A stretch of 64,000 bases of DNA from Sphingomonas sp. JC676 (GCF_014489075.1 NZ_JACTGR010000007.1:1-64000), one strand, 5' to 3'. Positions 15,212 through 23,962 are shown, numbered from the stretch's first letter. Numbers and translations are program-made. Notes: generated by a model not told the origin, from the letters alone.

Positions 15212-17455
15212 ATGACGGCGAACCCAAAGGCGCGGATCAAGCTCGACCGGCGCACGTTGCTGATCGGCGGCGGCGTGGGGGCGGGGCTGGTGGTCGCCTG
15301 GGCGGTGTGGCCGCGCACCTATCTGCCGAACCTCACTGCGTCGCCGGGCGAGAGCCTGTACGGCGCCTGGCTCAAGATCGGCACCGACGGGCACGTCACG
15401 GTCGCGGTCCCCCAGGCCGAGATGGGGCAGGGCGTGTTCACCGCGATGCCGCAGATTGTCGCGGACGAGCTGGGTGCGGACTGGAAGATGGTCGGCGTCG
15501 AGCCGGCGCCGCTCAATCCGCTCTATGCCAATCCGCTGGCGGCGGCGACCTTGTTCGAGCTCGCATTGGGCTCGATGCCCGAGCAGCTCCAGCGCACCTT
15601 TGCGGCGCGCACCGGGCTGATGCTCACCGGCTGCTCGACCTCGATCCGCTATTTCGAGGACCAGCTGCGCCATGCCGGTGCCGCCGCGCGCGTGCTGCTG
15701 TGCAAGGCGGCGGCGCGGCGCTGGAATACCGATTGGCAAGCCTGCGGCACGGCGAACGGCTTCGTCGTCCATGGCAATCAGCGGCTGCCCTTCGGCCAGC
15801 TCGCCGCCGAGGCGGCCGACGAAGAAGCGCCCGATCCGGTGCCGCTGCGTACCGGCGACGACAACCGGCTCTACGGCCAGCCACTTCCGCGGCTCGATAC
15901 GCCGGCGAAGGTCGACGGCAGCGCCAATTTCGCTGCCGATATCCGCCTGCCGAACATGGTCTATGCCTCGATCCGCCAGGGACCGGTCGGCACGACCGAG
16001 CTGGTGCGCGTCGATCGCGCGGCGGCCGACAAGATCCCGGGCATGCTCAAGGTGGTGACGACCCGGGACTGGGTCGCCGCGGTCGCCAACAATTGGTGGG
16101 CGGCGGATCGCGCGATCGAGGCGATGCGCCCGCGCTTCAAGGTGCCCGATCCGGTGATCAACGACGATTCGATCGAGGAGGCACTCGGCAAGGCGTTCGA
16201 CGGCGAAGGCGCGCGGATCGCGCAGGCGGGTGATCTCGCGGCAGAATTCCGCGGCGCCAAGATCATCTTCGCCGAATATCGGGTGGGGCTGGCGCTCCAC
16301 GCCGCGCTCGAGCCGATGACCTGCACCGCTTCGTTCGCCGACGGCAAGCTGGCGCTGTGGCTGCCGACCCAGGCGCCGGGACTGGCGCGCCGGGCGGCGG
16401 CGCTCGCCGCGGGCATCGGCGAGGGGCGCGTGACGGTGCATCCGATGATGGGCGGCGGATCGTTCGGCGCGAAGCTCGAGCATGACGTCGCGGCGCAGGC
16501 GGCGCTGCTCGCGAAGGAAATCGGCCGCCCGGTACAGCTCACCTGGCCGCGCGGCGAGGATTTCCGGCACGACCGCTATCGCCCCGCCGCCGCCGGGCGG
16601 CTGAGCGCGAAGCTCAACGAACGCGGCCAGATCGCCGGATGGCTCGCCAAGATTGCCGCGCCCGAGACCGGGCGCGAGCTTGCCAGGCGCTTGCTCGGCG
16701 GCGATCCGGTGATCGCCGCGTCGCTGGCGCTGCCCGGCAATGGCGACCCCTCGGCGATCGCGGGAGCGACCCCGCCTTATGCGATTGCCAACTATGCGAT
16801 CGATCACCACCCCGCCGACTACGGCATCCCGACCGGTTATTGGCGGGGCGGGGCGCATAGCTACACCGCCTTCTTCACCGAAAGCTTCATCGACGAGCTC
16901 GCGCACGTCGCCGGGATCGACGCTGTCGCGTTCCGCATGGCGATGCTGGGCCAGCAGCCGCGCCTCGCGCGCTGCCTCCAGACCGCGGCGCAGCTCGGCG
17001 GCTGGCAGGGCGGCACGCCGGGGAGCGGGCAGGGCGTTGCGTGCCATAGCTTCCGTGGATCGCATATCGCGGTGATGGCCGAGGCGCATCTGACCGGCGA
17101 CCGCAAGATCCAGGTGGACCGGCTGGTCGCAGCGGTCGATTGCGGACGCGTGGTCAATCCCGAACTGGTCGCGCAGCAGATCGAGGGCGGGCTGATCTTC
17201 GGCATGGCGGCGGCTTTGGGCGCCAGCACCGGATTCACGGAGAATGTCGCCGACGCGCGCGAGATCGCCGATCTCGCCCTGCCGACGCTGGCGGATGCGC
17301 CCGATGTGACGGTCGAGATCATCCGCAGCGGTTCGGACACCGGTGGGGCGAGCGAGCTCGCCGTCCCGGCCGTAGCGCCCGCCATCGCCAATGCATTGCA
17401 GGCCGCGACCGGCGTGCGCTTCCGCCGTCTTCCGCTGCTATCGGACGCCGAATGA
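15212..17455 (+). CDS. Molybdopterin-binding large subunit, isoquinoline 1-oxidoreductase beta type
   Basis: A 747-residue large subunit of the xanthine dehydrogenase/isoquinoline oxidoreductase (IorB-like) family, which hydroxylates N-heterocycles or oxidises aldehydes with Mo-cytosine-dinucleotide cofactor. The ATG at 15212 follows GCGGGGGCG. The N-terminus has a twin-arginine-like signal (LDRRTLLIGGG, then a hydrophobic core), so it is probably exported folded. Two MoCo-binding domains follow; GGGSFGAKLEHD and GGASELAVPAVAPAIANAL (with the expected catalytic Glu) are visible. The usual [2Fe-2S] small-subunit gene is not adjacent, which is odd. It overlaps hemH by ATGA. Confidence 0.88.
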   Translation: MTANPKARIKLDRRTLLIGGGVGAGLVVAWAVWPRTYLPNLTASPGESLYGAWLKIGTDGHVTVAVPQAEMGQGVFTAMPQIVADELGADWKMVGVEPAPLNPLYANPLAAATLFELALGSMPEQLQRTFAARTGLMLTGCSTSIRYFEDQLRHAGAAARVLLCKAAARRWNTDWQACGTANGFVVHGNQRLPFGQLAAEAADEEAPDPVPLRTGDDNRLYGQPLPRLDTPAKVDGSANFAADIRLPNMVYASIRQGPVGTTELVRVDRAAADKIPGMLKVVTTRDWVAAVANNWWAADRAIEAMRPRFKVPDPVINDDSIEEALGKAFDGEGARIAQAGDLAAEFRGAKIIFAEYRVGLALHAALEPMTCTASFADGKLALWLPTQAPGLARRAAALAAGIGEGRVTVHPMMGGGSFGAKLEHDVAAQAALLAKEIGRPVQLTWPRGEDFRHDRYRPAAAGRLSAKLNERGQIAGWLAKIAAPETGRELARRLLGGDPVIAASLALPGNGDPSAIAGATPPYAIANYAIDHHPADYGIPTGYWRGGAHSYTAFFTESFIDELAHVAGIDAVAFRMAMLGQQPRLARCLQTAAQLGGWQGGTPGSGQGVACHSFRGSHIAVMAEAHLTGDRKIQVDRLVAAVDCGRVVNPELVAQQIEGGLIFGMAAALGASTGFTENVADAREIADLALPTLADAPDVTVEIIRSGSDTGGASELAVPAVAPAIANALQAATGVRFRRLPLLSDAE

Positions 17456-18474
17456 GCCTTCCCCCCGATCATCCGGCGGTGCGGCCGCGCCGCATCGGCG
17501 TGCTGCTCGTCAATCTGGGCACGCCCGACGCGCCCGAGGCGGGGGCGGTGCGGCGCTATCTCGGGGAGTTCCTGTCGGACCGCCGCGTCGTCGAGATCCC
17601 GCAGATCCTGTGGCAGCCGATCCTGCGCGGCATCATCCTGCGCACGCGTCCCAAGAAGTCTGCGCATGCCTATCGCCAAGTCTGGCGCGAGGACGGCTCG
17701 CCGCTCGCTGCGATCACGAAGCTCCAGGCCAGGGCACTAGAGAGTGCGTTCGGGCCGGAGGTGATCGTCGACCATGCGATGCGCTATGGGCGTCCCGCGA
17801 TTGCCGACCGCTTGCGGGCGCTGAAGGATCAGGGTTGCGACCGCATTCTGCTCGCACCGCTCTATCCGCAATATTGCGCGGCGACGACCGCCACTGCCAA
17901 CGATGCCGGCTTCGCCGCGCTCGCCGCGATGCGCTGGCAACCGGCGCTCCGCACGCTGCCGCCCTATCATGACGATCCCGACTATATCGCCGCCTTGAAG
18001 GCCTCGGTCGAAGCCTCGCTCGCCGCGCTCGATTTCACCCCTGACGCGGTGATGGCGAGTTTCCATGGCATGCCCGAGCGTACGCTGCATCTCGGCGACC
18101 CCTATCATTGCCATTGCCGCAAGACCGCGCGGCTGCTGGGCGAGGCGCTCAAGGAAACTTTGGGAGGCCGCGAGCTGATCGTAACCTTCCAGTCGCGCTT
18201 CGGTCGCGCCAGATGGCTCGAGCCCGCGACCGACACCACGCTGGCGGCGCTGCCGGGAAGGGGCATCAAGCGCATCGCGATCGTCGCGCCGGGCTTCTCG
18301 GCCGATTGCCTCGAGACACTTGAGGAGCTCGCGATCCGCGGGCGCGAAACCTTCATGTCTGCAGGCGGAATCGATTTCGTCTATCTGCCTTGCCTGAACG
18401 ATAGTGATCCCGGCATTGAAATGCTCAAGAAGATCGTCGGCCGGGAACTTGCCGGATGGACCGCACAGCCCTAG
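17452..18474 (+). CDS. hemH: Ferrochelatase
   Basis: HemH inserts ferrous iron into protoporphyrin IX, the last step of protohaem synthesis. The 340-residue product is of standard length. The opening VLLVNLGTPDAPE, the catalytic His in SFHGMPERT (about residue 203) and the conserved Glu in FSADCLETLEELAIRGRE (about residue 285) are all present, along with PLYPQY. The start ATG overlaps the stop of the upstream molybdenum hydroxylase gene (ATGA), implying translational coupling. No other haem gene is next to it. Confidence 0.96.
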   Translation: MSLPPDHPAVRPRRIGVLLVNLGTPDAPEAGAVRRYLGEFLSDRRVVEIPQILWQPILRGIILRTRPKKSAHAYRQVWREDGSPLAAITKLQARALESAFGPEVIVDHAMRYGRPAIADRLRALKDQGCDRILLAPLYPQYCAATTATANDAGFAALAAMRWQPALRTLPPYHDDPDYIAALKASVEASLAALDFTPDAVMASFHGMPERTLHLGDPYHCHCRKTARLLGEALKETLGGRELIVTFQSRFGRARWLEPATDTTLAALPGRGIKRIAIVAPGFSADCLETLEELAIRGRETFMSAGGIDFVYLPCLNDSDPGIEMLKKIVGRELAGWTAQP

Positions 18475-18505
18475 CGTTTCGGAAAACCAAAGGAGAGGAT
18501 GGCAT

Positions 18506-19228
18506 ATGGCACGCGTAGCGATCGTGACGGGCGGCACCCGCGGCATCGGCGAGGCGATCAGCCTTGCTCTCAAGGAGCATGGCGTAACGGTCGCCGCCAA
18601 CTATGCCGGCAACGAGGAGAAGGCGAATGCCTTCACCGAGCGCACCGGCATCGCCAGCTACAAATGGGACGTAGGCGATTTCGATGCCTGCGCCGCGGGA
18701 GTCGCCCAGGTCGAGGCGGAGCTGGGTCCTGTCGATATCGTCGTCAACAACGCCGGGATCACCCGCGACGGCACGATCCTGAAGATGAGCCGGGACATGT
18801 GGGAGGACGTGATCCGCGTCAATCTGGGCGGGTGCTTCAACATGGCGCACGCGACGTTTCCGGGCATGCGCAGCCGCAAATGGGGACGGATCGTCAATAT
18901 CGGCTCGATCAACGGGCAGGCGGGTCAATATGGCCAGGTCAATTACGCAGCCGCTAAATCGGGCATCCATGGCTTCACCAAGGCGCTGTCGCAGGAAGGC
19001 GCGCGCGCGGGCGTGACCGTGAACGCGATCGCGCCTGGCTATATCGATACCGACATGGTCGCCGCAGTACCGCCCGAAGTGCTCGAGAAGATCGTCGCGA
19101 AGATCCCGGTGGGCCGACTGGGCCAGGCGAGCGAGATCGCCCGCGGTGTGGTGTTCCTGTGCTCGGAAGAAGGGGGCTTCGTCACCGGATCGACCCTGTC
19201 GATCAACGGCGGACAGCATATGTACTGA
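18506..19228 (+). CDS. phbB: Acetoacetyl-CoA reductase (SDR family)
   Basis: A 240-residue short-chain dehydrogenase matching PhbB/PhaB, the NADPH-dependent reductase that makes (R)-3-hydroxybutyryl-CoA for polyhydroxyalkanoate synthesis. The nucleotide motif TGGTRGIGEA is at about residues 8-17 and NNAG at about 86. The catalytic Ser lies in IGSINGQAGQYGQ, followed by Tyr and Lys in YAAAKSG. The start is backed by AGGAGAGG 7 bases upstream. It lies 31 bases after hemH and is followed by a strong hairpin. phaA and phaC are not in the window, so a FabG-like role cannot be fully excluded, although the C-terminal motif GYIDTDMVAAVP fits PhbB. Confidence 0.9.
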   Translation: MARVAIVTGGTRGIGEAISLALKEHGVTVAANYAGNEEKANAFTERTGIASYKWDVGDFDACAAGVAQVEAELGPVDIVVNNAGITRDGTILKMSRDMWEDVIRVNLGGCFNMAHATFPGMRSRKWGRIVNIGSINGQAGQYGQVNYAAAKSGIHGFTKALSQEGARAGVTVNAIAPGYIDTDMVAAVPPEVLEKIVAKIPVGRLGQASEIARGVVFLCSEEGGFVTGSTLSINGGQHMY

Positions 19229-19236
19229 GAGTCGAT

Positions 19237-19264
19237 GGGGGCCGGTTCTTTCGAACCGGCCCCC
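19237..19264 (+). terminator. Strong hairpin after phbB
   Basis: A perfect 12-bp stem, GGGGGCCGGTTC against GAACCGGCCCCC, with a 4-base loop, starts 9 bases after the phbB stop. There is no T-run behind it, so it may be a terminator of the weak-U type or an mRNA 3'-end stabiliser. It is followed by a short inverted repeat (CCCTCG ... CGAGGG) and repeated ATCGATACGCG-like words, resembling a degenerate intergenic repeat. Confidence 0.6.
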
Positions 19265-19328
19265 AGCCCTCGATACGCTACGCGAGGGATCGATACGCGA
19301 ACAACGAGCCCCTTCTACCGGGGTTCCG

Positions 19329-19358
19329 TTGATTTGAAGCTGAACGAATTGGTTATCT
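19329..19358 (+). promoter_or_regulatory. Candidate sigma-70-type promoter
   Basis: TTGATT and TTATCT are separated by 18 bases, about 55 bases upstream of the ATG at 19414. This is a pattern match only, but the region is the most AT-rich part of the gap and the upstream gene ends in a hairpin. Confidence 0.35.
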
Positions 19359-19413
19359 GGCGTTCATAATTGATCGCTGGATGCCCTCCGCATAACGGGT
19401 ATGAGCGTAGGGG

Positions 19414-20403
19414 ATGCGGTTCGGCTTCCTGAAATTCGGCGTCCTGCTATTGGCCCTGATACCGGATTCGTCCAGCGACACGCTGCGCGTCAGGCTGGGC
19501 AGCGTACCCGAAATGCGCACGGTTCGCGTGCCGCTCGATCCATCCGATCCCGCGCGCACGCGGCTCGGCGCGCTCACCTATCTAGGCGGTGCGCGCCTCG
19601 TCAGTCGCGATCGGGTCTTTGGCGGCTTTTCGGCGATGCAGGTGCTGGGGGACCGCTTCACGCTGCTCAGCGATCGCGGCAACATCGTCCAGTTCCGCAT
19701 GGGCAGCGATTGGCGGGCTCGCGAGATCCGCTTTGCCGATCTGCCGAGCGGACCGGGCACCGGCGCGTTCAGGGAGGATCGCGATTCGGAATCGCTCACG
19801 TACGATCCTGTGGCCGGAAAATTCTGGGTGGGTTTCGAGCAGCGCAATGCGATCTGGCGCTACGATGGCAATTTTCTGAAAGGCGAAGGTGCGGCGCGGC
19901 CACCGGTCATGAGGGACTGGTCTGGAAGTGGCGGAGCCGAATCGTTGGTGCGGCTGCACGACGGTCGCTTCATGGTGATCAGCGAGACGACCCGGCCCGA
20001 TGGTGGGCATCGGCGAGGCGAGCGTGTGGCATTGATCTTTGCCCGCGATCCGACCGATCCTGCCGGCCCGATTGCTGTTCTCTCTTATGTGCCGCCCAAG
20101 GGATATGACCCGAGCGATGCGGCTGAACTGCCCGATGGCCGCCTTTTGGTGGTGAACCGGCGAATCACGCTGCGCGATCTGTTCACCGCCAAGCTGACCG
20201 TGGTCGATATTCGCGGCGCCAAGGCGGGGACGGTATTGCGGGGCGCCGAGATCGCCACCTTCGCGGCGCCGGTGCAGCATGACAATTTCGAAGCACTGGC
20301 GATCACGCGCGAGAGCGGCACGACGATTCTGTGGATCGCCTCGGACGACAATAATGAATGGTGGCAGCAATCGCTGCTGCTCAAATTCCGCCTGGATCTG
20401 TAA
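19414..20403 (+). CDS. Esterase-like activity of phytase family protein
   Basis: A 329-residue exported beta-propeller-type protein of the 'esterase-like activity of phytase' family. A short signal-like hydrophobic start (FLKFGVLLLALIP) precedes the mature part. Family features include GGFSAMQVLGDRFTLLSDRG near residues 70-90, an RDSESLTYDPVAGKFWVGFEQ segment near 127-145, and the C-terminal DNFEALAITRES then IWIASDDN. The family is predicted to hydrolyse phosphoesters or esters, and the true substrate is not known. It converges on rpmB across a hairpin. Confidence 0.85.
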   Translation: MRFGFLKFGVLLLALIPDSSSDTLRVRLGSVPEMRTVRVPLDPSDPARTRLGALTYLGGARLVSRDRVFGGFSAMQVLGDRFTLLSDRGNIVQFRMGSDWRAREIRFADLPSGPGTGAFREDRDSESLTYDPVAGKFWVGFEQRNAIWRYDGNFLKGEGAARPPVMRDWSGSGGAESLVRLHDGRFMVISETTRPDGGHRRGERVALIFARDPTDPAGPIAVLSYVPPKGYDPSDAAELPDGRLLVVNRRITLRDLFTAKLTVVDIRGAKAGTVLRGAEIATFAAPVQHDNFEALAITRESGTTILWIASDDNNEWWQQSLLLKFRLDL

Positions 20404-20420
20404 GTCGGCCAGACACGGCA

Positions 20421-20453
20421 AGGCCCGCCCCCACGCGAAGCGGGAGCGGGCCT
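20421..20453. terminator. Hairpin between convergent genes
   Basis: An 8-bp stem AGGCCCGC / GCGGGCCT with additional internal pairing lies in the 73-base gap between the convergent esterase-like gene and rpmB, so it could serve both strands. There is no clear T-run on either side. Confidence 0.5.
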
Positions 20454-20476
20454 ATGCCGTCATCGCTAGGGCCGAA

Positions 20477-20773
20477 TCAGGCCGCGGCGGTTTCCGCGGT
20501 CTTCTTGCGCAGTTCGCGCTTCAGACGGCGGACGCGCAGCGAGAGATCCTCGTCGCTGGTCTTGAGCAGCCAATTGTCCAGGCCGCCGACATGCTCGACC
20601 GAACGCAGGCCGTGCGTCGAGACGCGCAGGCGCACGCTCTTGCCGAGTGCGTCAGACATCAGCGTCACGTTCTGCAGGTTGGGCAGAAAGGTGCGCTTGG
20701 TCTTGTTGTTGGCGTGCGAAACGTTGTTTCCCACCTGCCGGCCCTTGCCGGTCAGCTCGCAAATGCGCGACAT
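20477..20773 (-). CDS. rpmB: 50S ribosomal protein L28
   Basis: The large-subunit ribosomal protein L28 (bL28), 98 residues. The N-terminus MSRICELTGKG and the following NNVSHANNKTKR are diagnostic; the longer C-terminus (after residue 75, basic and helical) is normal for alphaproteobacteria. The ATG at 20773 is the family start. It is transcribed alone from a good promoter at 20816-20844. Confidence 0.97.
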   Translation of the reverse strand: MSRICELTGKGRQVGNNVSHANNKTKRTFLPNLQNVTLMSDALGKSVRLRVSTHGLRSVEHVGGLDNWLLKTSDEDLSLRVRRLKRELRKKTAETAAA

Positions 20774-20815
20774 CGCTTGAAATCCTGAATTTTGGCCGAA
20801 GCCGGAAAGGCCGCG

Positions 20816-20844
20816 CCGATAACCCCATTGGCGGGCCACGTCAA
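20816..20844 (-). promoter_or_regulatory. Sigma-70-type promoter of rpmB
   Basis: On the minus strand TTGACG (20844-20839) and TATCGG (20821-20816) are separated by exactly 17 bases, 43 bases upstream of the rpmB start. The -35 box is a near-perfect match to the alphaproteobacterial TTGAC consensus. Confidence 0.6.
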
Positions 20845-20923
20845 CCGATTCACTCTTTTCGACGCAACCGAGTGGGCAGATGCGGCGTTAATTACGCAAG
20901 CGATTCAATCGGAGAGAGAAACG

Positions 20924-21205
20924 ATGCGTGCAATCCTGGTGCTGGTCGGCCTTGTTGCCGTCGTCGTCGTCATACTCATGTCGCTGGGGATGCTCAATCT
21001 CCAGATGCAGAGCGGCAGCTTCCCCACGGTCACGGTCAACACCAAGGGCGGCGAGCTGCCCAAGGTCAAGGCGGAGACCGGCTCGATCGGCCTGGGCACC
21101 ACCAATACCACCGTGCAGGTGCCGACGGTGGAGATGAAGAACACCACCGTGACGACGCCCACGATCGACGTGAAGCCGGCCGCCAAGCCGACCCCGGCAC
21201 AATGA
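20924..21205 (+). CDS. Small membrane-anchored hypothetical protein
   Basis: A 93-residue protein with one N-terminal membrane helix (AILVLVGLVAVVVVILMSLG, about residues 3-22). The outside part is rich in Thr, Val and Pro with alternating beta-type motifs (TVTVNTKGG, TTVQVPTVEMKNTTVTTP). I do not recognise a function. The start at 20924 is favoured by GGAGAGAG 6 bases upstream. Its stop overlaps the start of the YqaE-like gene (ATGA), so the pair is co-translated. Confidence 0.75.
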   Translation: MRAILVLVGLVAVVVVILMSLGMLNLQMQSGSFPTVTVNTKGGELPKVKAETGSIGLGTTNTTVQVPTVEMKNTTVTTPTIDVKPAAKPTPAQ

Positions 21206-21387
21206 GTGCGACGCCCGGCCGAATCGCCGCGGCGTTGCTGCTGCCTCCGCTCGGCGTCTATCTGGCGCGCGGGCCGGGGCGGGATTTCCTGATTGACTGC
21301 ATCCTGACCGTGCTCGGATATCTTCCCGGCATGGCGTTCGCGCTCTGGACGGTGCTGCGGCCGGAGAATCGTCCGGCACTCGCCTGA
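21202..21387 (+). CDS. YqaE/Pmp3 family membrane protein
   Basis: A 61-residue protein with two hydrophobic helices around a GVYLARG and a DFLIDCILTVLGYLPG segment, the pattern of the PMP3/UPF0057 proteolipid family linked to membrane potential and salt stress in other organisms. It starts inside the stop codon of the preceding gene (ATGA). It is short and highly family-like, so I am fairly sure of the assignment, but not of its role here. Confidence 0.85.
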   Translation: MSATPGRIAAALLLPPLGVYLARGPGRDFLIDCILTVLGYLPGMAFALWTVLRPENRPALA

Positions 21388-21415
21388 TCGGGGCGAGGAC
21401 GCTAAGCCGCGTCCG

Positions 21416-21865
21416 ATGTTCCAGCTCCCCGAACCGATGCGTGCCGCCTTTGAGGCGGCGCAAGCCGCCGCCGAGCAGGGCGAGGTACCGATCGGCGCGG
21501 TGATCGTGTGGAAGGGCGAGATCGTCGCGAGCGCCGGCAACGCGCCCCGCACGCTCCGTGATCCCACCGCGCATGCGGAGATGCTGGCGATCCGAGAGGC
21601 GGCGCGAATACTCGGCCGGGACCGGTTGGAGGATTGCGACCTCTGGGTGACGCTCGAGCCCTGCGCGATGTGCGCCGGGGCGATATCGCATGCGCGGATC
21701 GGGCGCCTCTATTATGCTGCCGGCGATCCCAAGGGCGGCGCGATCGAGCATGGCCCGCGTTTCTTCGGCCAGCCGACCTGCCATCATCGCCCCGAAGTCT
21801 ATTCGGGCATTGGCGAGGTCGAAGCGGGGAATATGCTCAGGGAGTTCTTCCGGGAGCGGCGCTGA
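21416..21865 (+). CDS. tadA: tRNA-specific adenosine deaminase TadA
   Basis: TadA deaminates A34 to inosine in the anticodon of tRNA-Arg(ACG). The 149-residue product has the zinc motifs HAE in PTAHAEMLAIREAA (His ligand and catalytic Glu, about residues 55-57) and PCAMCAGAISHARI (two Cys ligands, about 86-89), plus the opening GEVPIGAV. Length and order are standard. It lies 28 bases after the YqaE-like gene and may share its transcript. Confidence 0.95.
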   Translation: MFQLPEPMRAAFEAAQAAAEQGEVPIGAVIVWKGEIVASAGNAPRTLRDPTAHAEMLAIREAARILGRDRLEDCDLWVTLEPCAMCAGAISHARIGRLYYAAGDPKGGAIEHGPRFFGQPTCHHRPEVYSGIGEVEAGNMLREFFRERR

Positions 21866-21960
21866 CGCAATTGCGCACGCCTGTTGCGCCTCTGCACCGA
21901 AAGTCTCGCGACTGCCGGTTGTAGTGAGCGGCATAGTGCGGATATGGAGTCGGCTTCATC

Positions 21961-23259
21961 ATGAACGCCCCTTTTCCCTGGATCGACGTAGCGATCATCC
22001 TCGTGCTCGTCGCTGTGAACGGCGTCTTTTCGATGTCCGAGCTGGCAATCGTCTCCGCGCGCACCGCGCGGCTGGAGGCGCTTGCGCGGAGTGGCAACAA
22101 GGGCGCGGCGACCGCGATCCTGCTCGCGGCCGACCCCGGCAAGTTCCTGTCGACCGTCCAGATCGGCATCACGCTGATCGGCATTATCGCGGGTGCCTAT
22201 TCGGGCGCCAGCCTGGGCGAGCCGGTGGCGCAGCGCCTCGCCTGGACCGGGCTCAGCCCCGAAACCGCGCATACCGTCGGCATCGCGCTGGTCATCGCGC
22301 TCACCACTTATGCCTCGCTGGTCGTCGGCGAGCTGGTGCCCAAGCAGTTCGCGCTGCGCTCGCCCGAGCCGATCGCGGCGATCATGGCGCTGCCGATGCT
22401 GTGGCTCAGCCGGATCACCGCGCCGGTAGTGTGGTTGCTCGACAAGAGCAGCGCGCTGATCTTCCGGCTGATCGGCCTCAAGCGCGAATCCGAGAATCGC
22501 GTGACGGCGGAGGAGCTGCACCTGATCGTCGCCGAGGCCAGCAAGTCGGGCGTGATCGAGGAACATGAGCGCTCGATCATCTCGGGCGTGGTGCGCCTGG
22601 CCGATCGCCCGGTGCGCGAAGTGATGACGCCGCGCACCGAGGTCGACTGGCTCGACGTGTCGCTCGACGGCGCCGGTATTCGCGACGCATTGCTCGCGAC
22701 CCCGCACACGCGGCTGCCGGTGGCGGAGGGATCGGTCGATTCGGTGATCGGCGTGGTCCAGGCGCGCGACATCGCCGCAGCTTTGTTCCGCGGCGAGGCG
22801 CTCGATCTCCGCAAGCTGATGCGCGCCGCGCCGATCCTGCCTGATCAGGTCGATGCAATGGACGCGCTAGGGGCGCTGCGCCGCGCCGAAGTGCCGATGG
22901 GCCTGGTCCATGACGAATATGGCCATTTCGAAGGCATCGTGACCCCGGCCAATCTGCTCGCGGCGATCGCCGGCGAGTTCGCGTCGGACGCCGATCCCGG
23001 CGACAACCCCAATGTCGTGGTGCGCGAGGATGGCTCGCTGCTCGTCTCGGGCCAGATGCCCGCCGATGCACTGGCCGAACGGCTCGGCATCGATCTGCCC
23101 GAGGACCGCGACTACGCCACCGTCGCGGGTCTCGCGCTTGCGGTGCTCAAGCATCTGCCCAATGAGGGTGAGGTGTTCGCCGAGCAGGGCTGGCGCTTCG
23201 AGATCGTCGACATGGACGGCCGCAAGATCGACAAGCTGCTGGTGCGCGACGAGCGCTAG
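21961..23259 (+). CDS. Hemolysin/CorC-family CNNM-like membrane protein
   Basis: A 432-residue inner-membrane protein of the CNNM/HlyC-CorC family. Domains in order: a DUF21 membrane domain with four hydrophobic segments (about 1-190; note FSMSELAIVSARTARLEAL), a tandem CBS pair (about 210-330; VMTPRTEVDWLD), and a C-terminal CorC/HlyC domain (about 345-430). Members are implicated in Mg2+/Co2+ transport or resistance; the old name hemolysin is misleading. GGAG lies upstream of the ATG. Confidence 0.9.
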   Translation: MNAPFPWIDVAIILVLVAVNGVFSMSELAIVSARTARLEALARSGNKGAATAILLAADPGKFLSTVQIGITLIGIIAGAYSGASLGEPVAQRLAWTGLSPETAHTVGIALVIALTTYASLVVGELVPKQFALRSPEPIAAIMALPMLWLSRITAPVVWLLDKSSALIFRLIGLKRESENRVTAEELHLIVAEASKSGVIEEHERSIISGVVRLADRPVREVMTPRTEVDWLDVSLDGAGIRDALLATPHTRLPVAEGSVDSVIGVVQARDIAAALFRGEALDLRKLMRAAPILPDQVDAMDALGALRRAEVPMGLVHDEYGHFEGIVTPANLLAAIAGEFASDADPGDNPNVVVREDGSLLVSGQMPADALAERLGIDLPEDRDYATVAGLALAVLKHLPNEGEVFAEQGWRFEIVDMDGRKIDKLLVRDER

Positions 23260-23305
23260 GCAGTCGTCACGCCAACCACTCGCCAATGTCGATCCGCGTA
23301 GGAGC

Positions 23306-23962
23306 TCAGAGCTTCCCGAACGTCGCCTCATAGCCCGCGACATCGCCTGCCGCGAGGAAACGGGCCTGCTCGATCCAGCGGTCGCGGTGGATGCGCCCCT
23401 GGAAATTGCCGAGCTGCGCGTCGAGCGCCGCGGCTTCGTCCGGGCTCATCGTCGAAAGCTGGGCGAAGCTGGTGATGCCCAGCTCCTTCAGGCGATCGAC
23501 CAGCTTGGGGCCGACGCCCTTCATCCGCGTGAGATCGTCGCCGCCGGAAGCCGAAGGGGGCGGAGGCGCAGGAACGTCGGCGGCGAGCGAGGCCGGCGAT
23601 GCATCGAGCGGCGCGGCGGCGGCGATCGGCTCGTCGGCGATCGGCGGCTCGGGTGCGATCTCCGGTTCGGGCGGGGCGGGCGGCATCGCCGGAAGCGGCG
23701 CCTCGGCGATCGGCGGCGGGGCAGGCGCGACCGGCGGTGTCGGCGCGGAAGGCGGTGCTGGGACCGGCTCGTCTGGGAAATGCGCTTCGCCGCGATCTTG
23801 CAGCTCGTCCCGCGCATGGCGACGGCGGATCGCCAGGCGCGTTCCCCAGACGATGATGTAGAGTGCGAAGAGCACGCCGAGCGCGATCAACGCGAAGGGC
23901 AGGGTCAGCCATCCCTGGTCGCCGTTCAGCAAGGCGGCGGGCGGGGTTGCCATATCGTTCAT
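23306..23962 (-). CDS. Membrane-anchored helix-hairpin-helix protein
   Basis: A 218-residue protein: one N-terminal membrane helix (LPFALIALGVLFALYIIVWG, about 19-38), a basic patch, a Pro/Ala/Glu-rich disordered linker (about 55-145), and a C-terminal helix-hairpin-helix domain (LTRMKGVGPKLVDRLKELGI, about 147-166) followed by an IHRDRWIEQARFLAAG helix. The HHH part resembles the DUF4332-like domains that bind DNA or nucleotides. The function is unknown. Two close ATGs (23962, 23953) are possible starts; the first gives the longer product. Confidence 0.75.
   Translation of the reverse strand: MNDMATPPAALLNGDQGWLTLPFALIALGVLFALYIIVWGTRLAIRRRHARDELQDRGEAHFPDEPVPAPPSAPTPPVAPAPPPIAEAPLPAMPPAPPEPEIAPEPPIADEPIAAAAPLDASPASLAADVPAPPPPSASGGDDLTRMKGVGPKLVDRLKELGITSFAQLSTMSPDEAAALDAQLGNFQGRIHRDRWIEQARFLAAGDVAGYEATFGKL

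Noticed and set aside
19265..19328. CRISPR-like repeats around ATCGATACGCG words
   Set aside because: There are only two or three degenerate short words with no regular spacing and no cas gene in the window. It is better read as a decayed intergenic repeat.
20774..20923. Longer N-terminal starts for the rpmB and 93-residue membrane protein frames
   Set aside because: The extensions are not conserved in type, lack ribosome binding sites, and would cover the promoter at 20816-20844.
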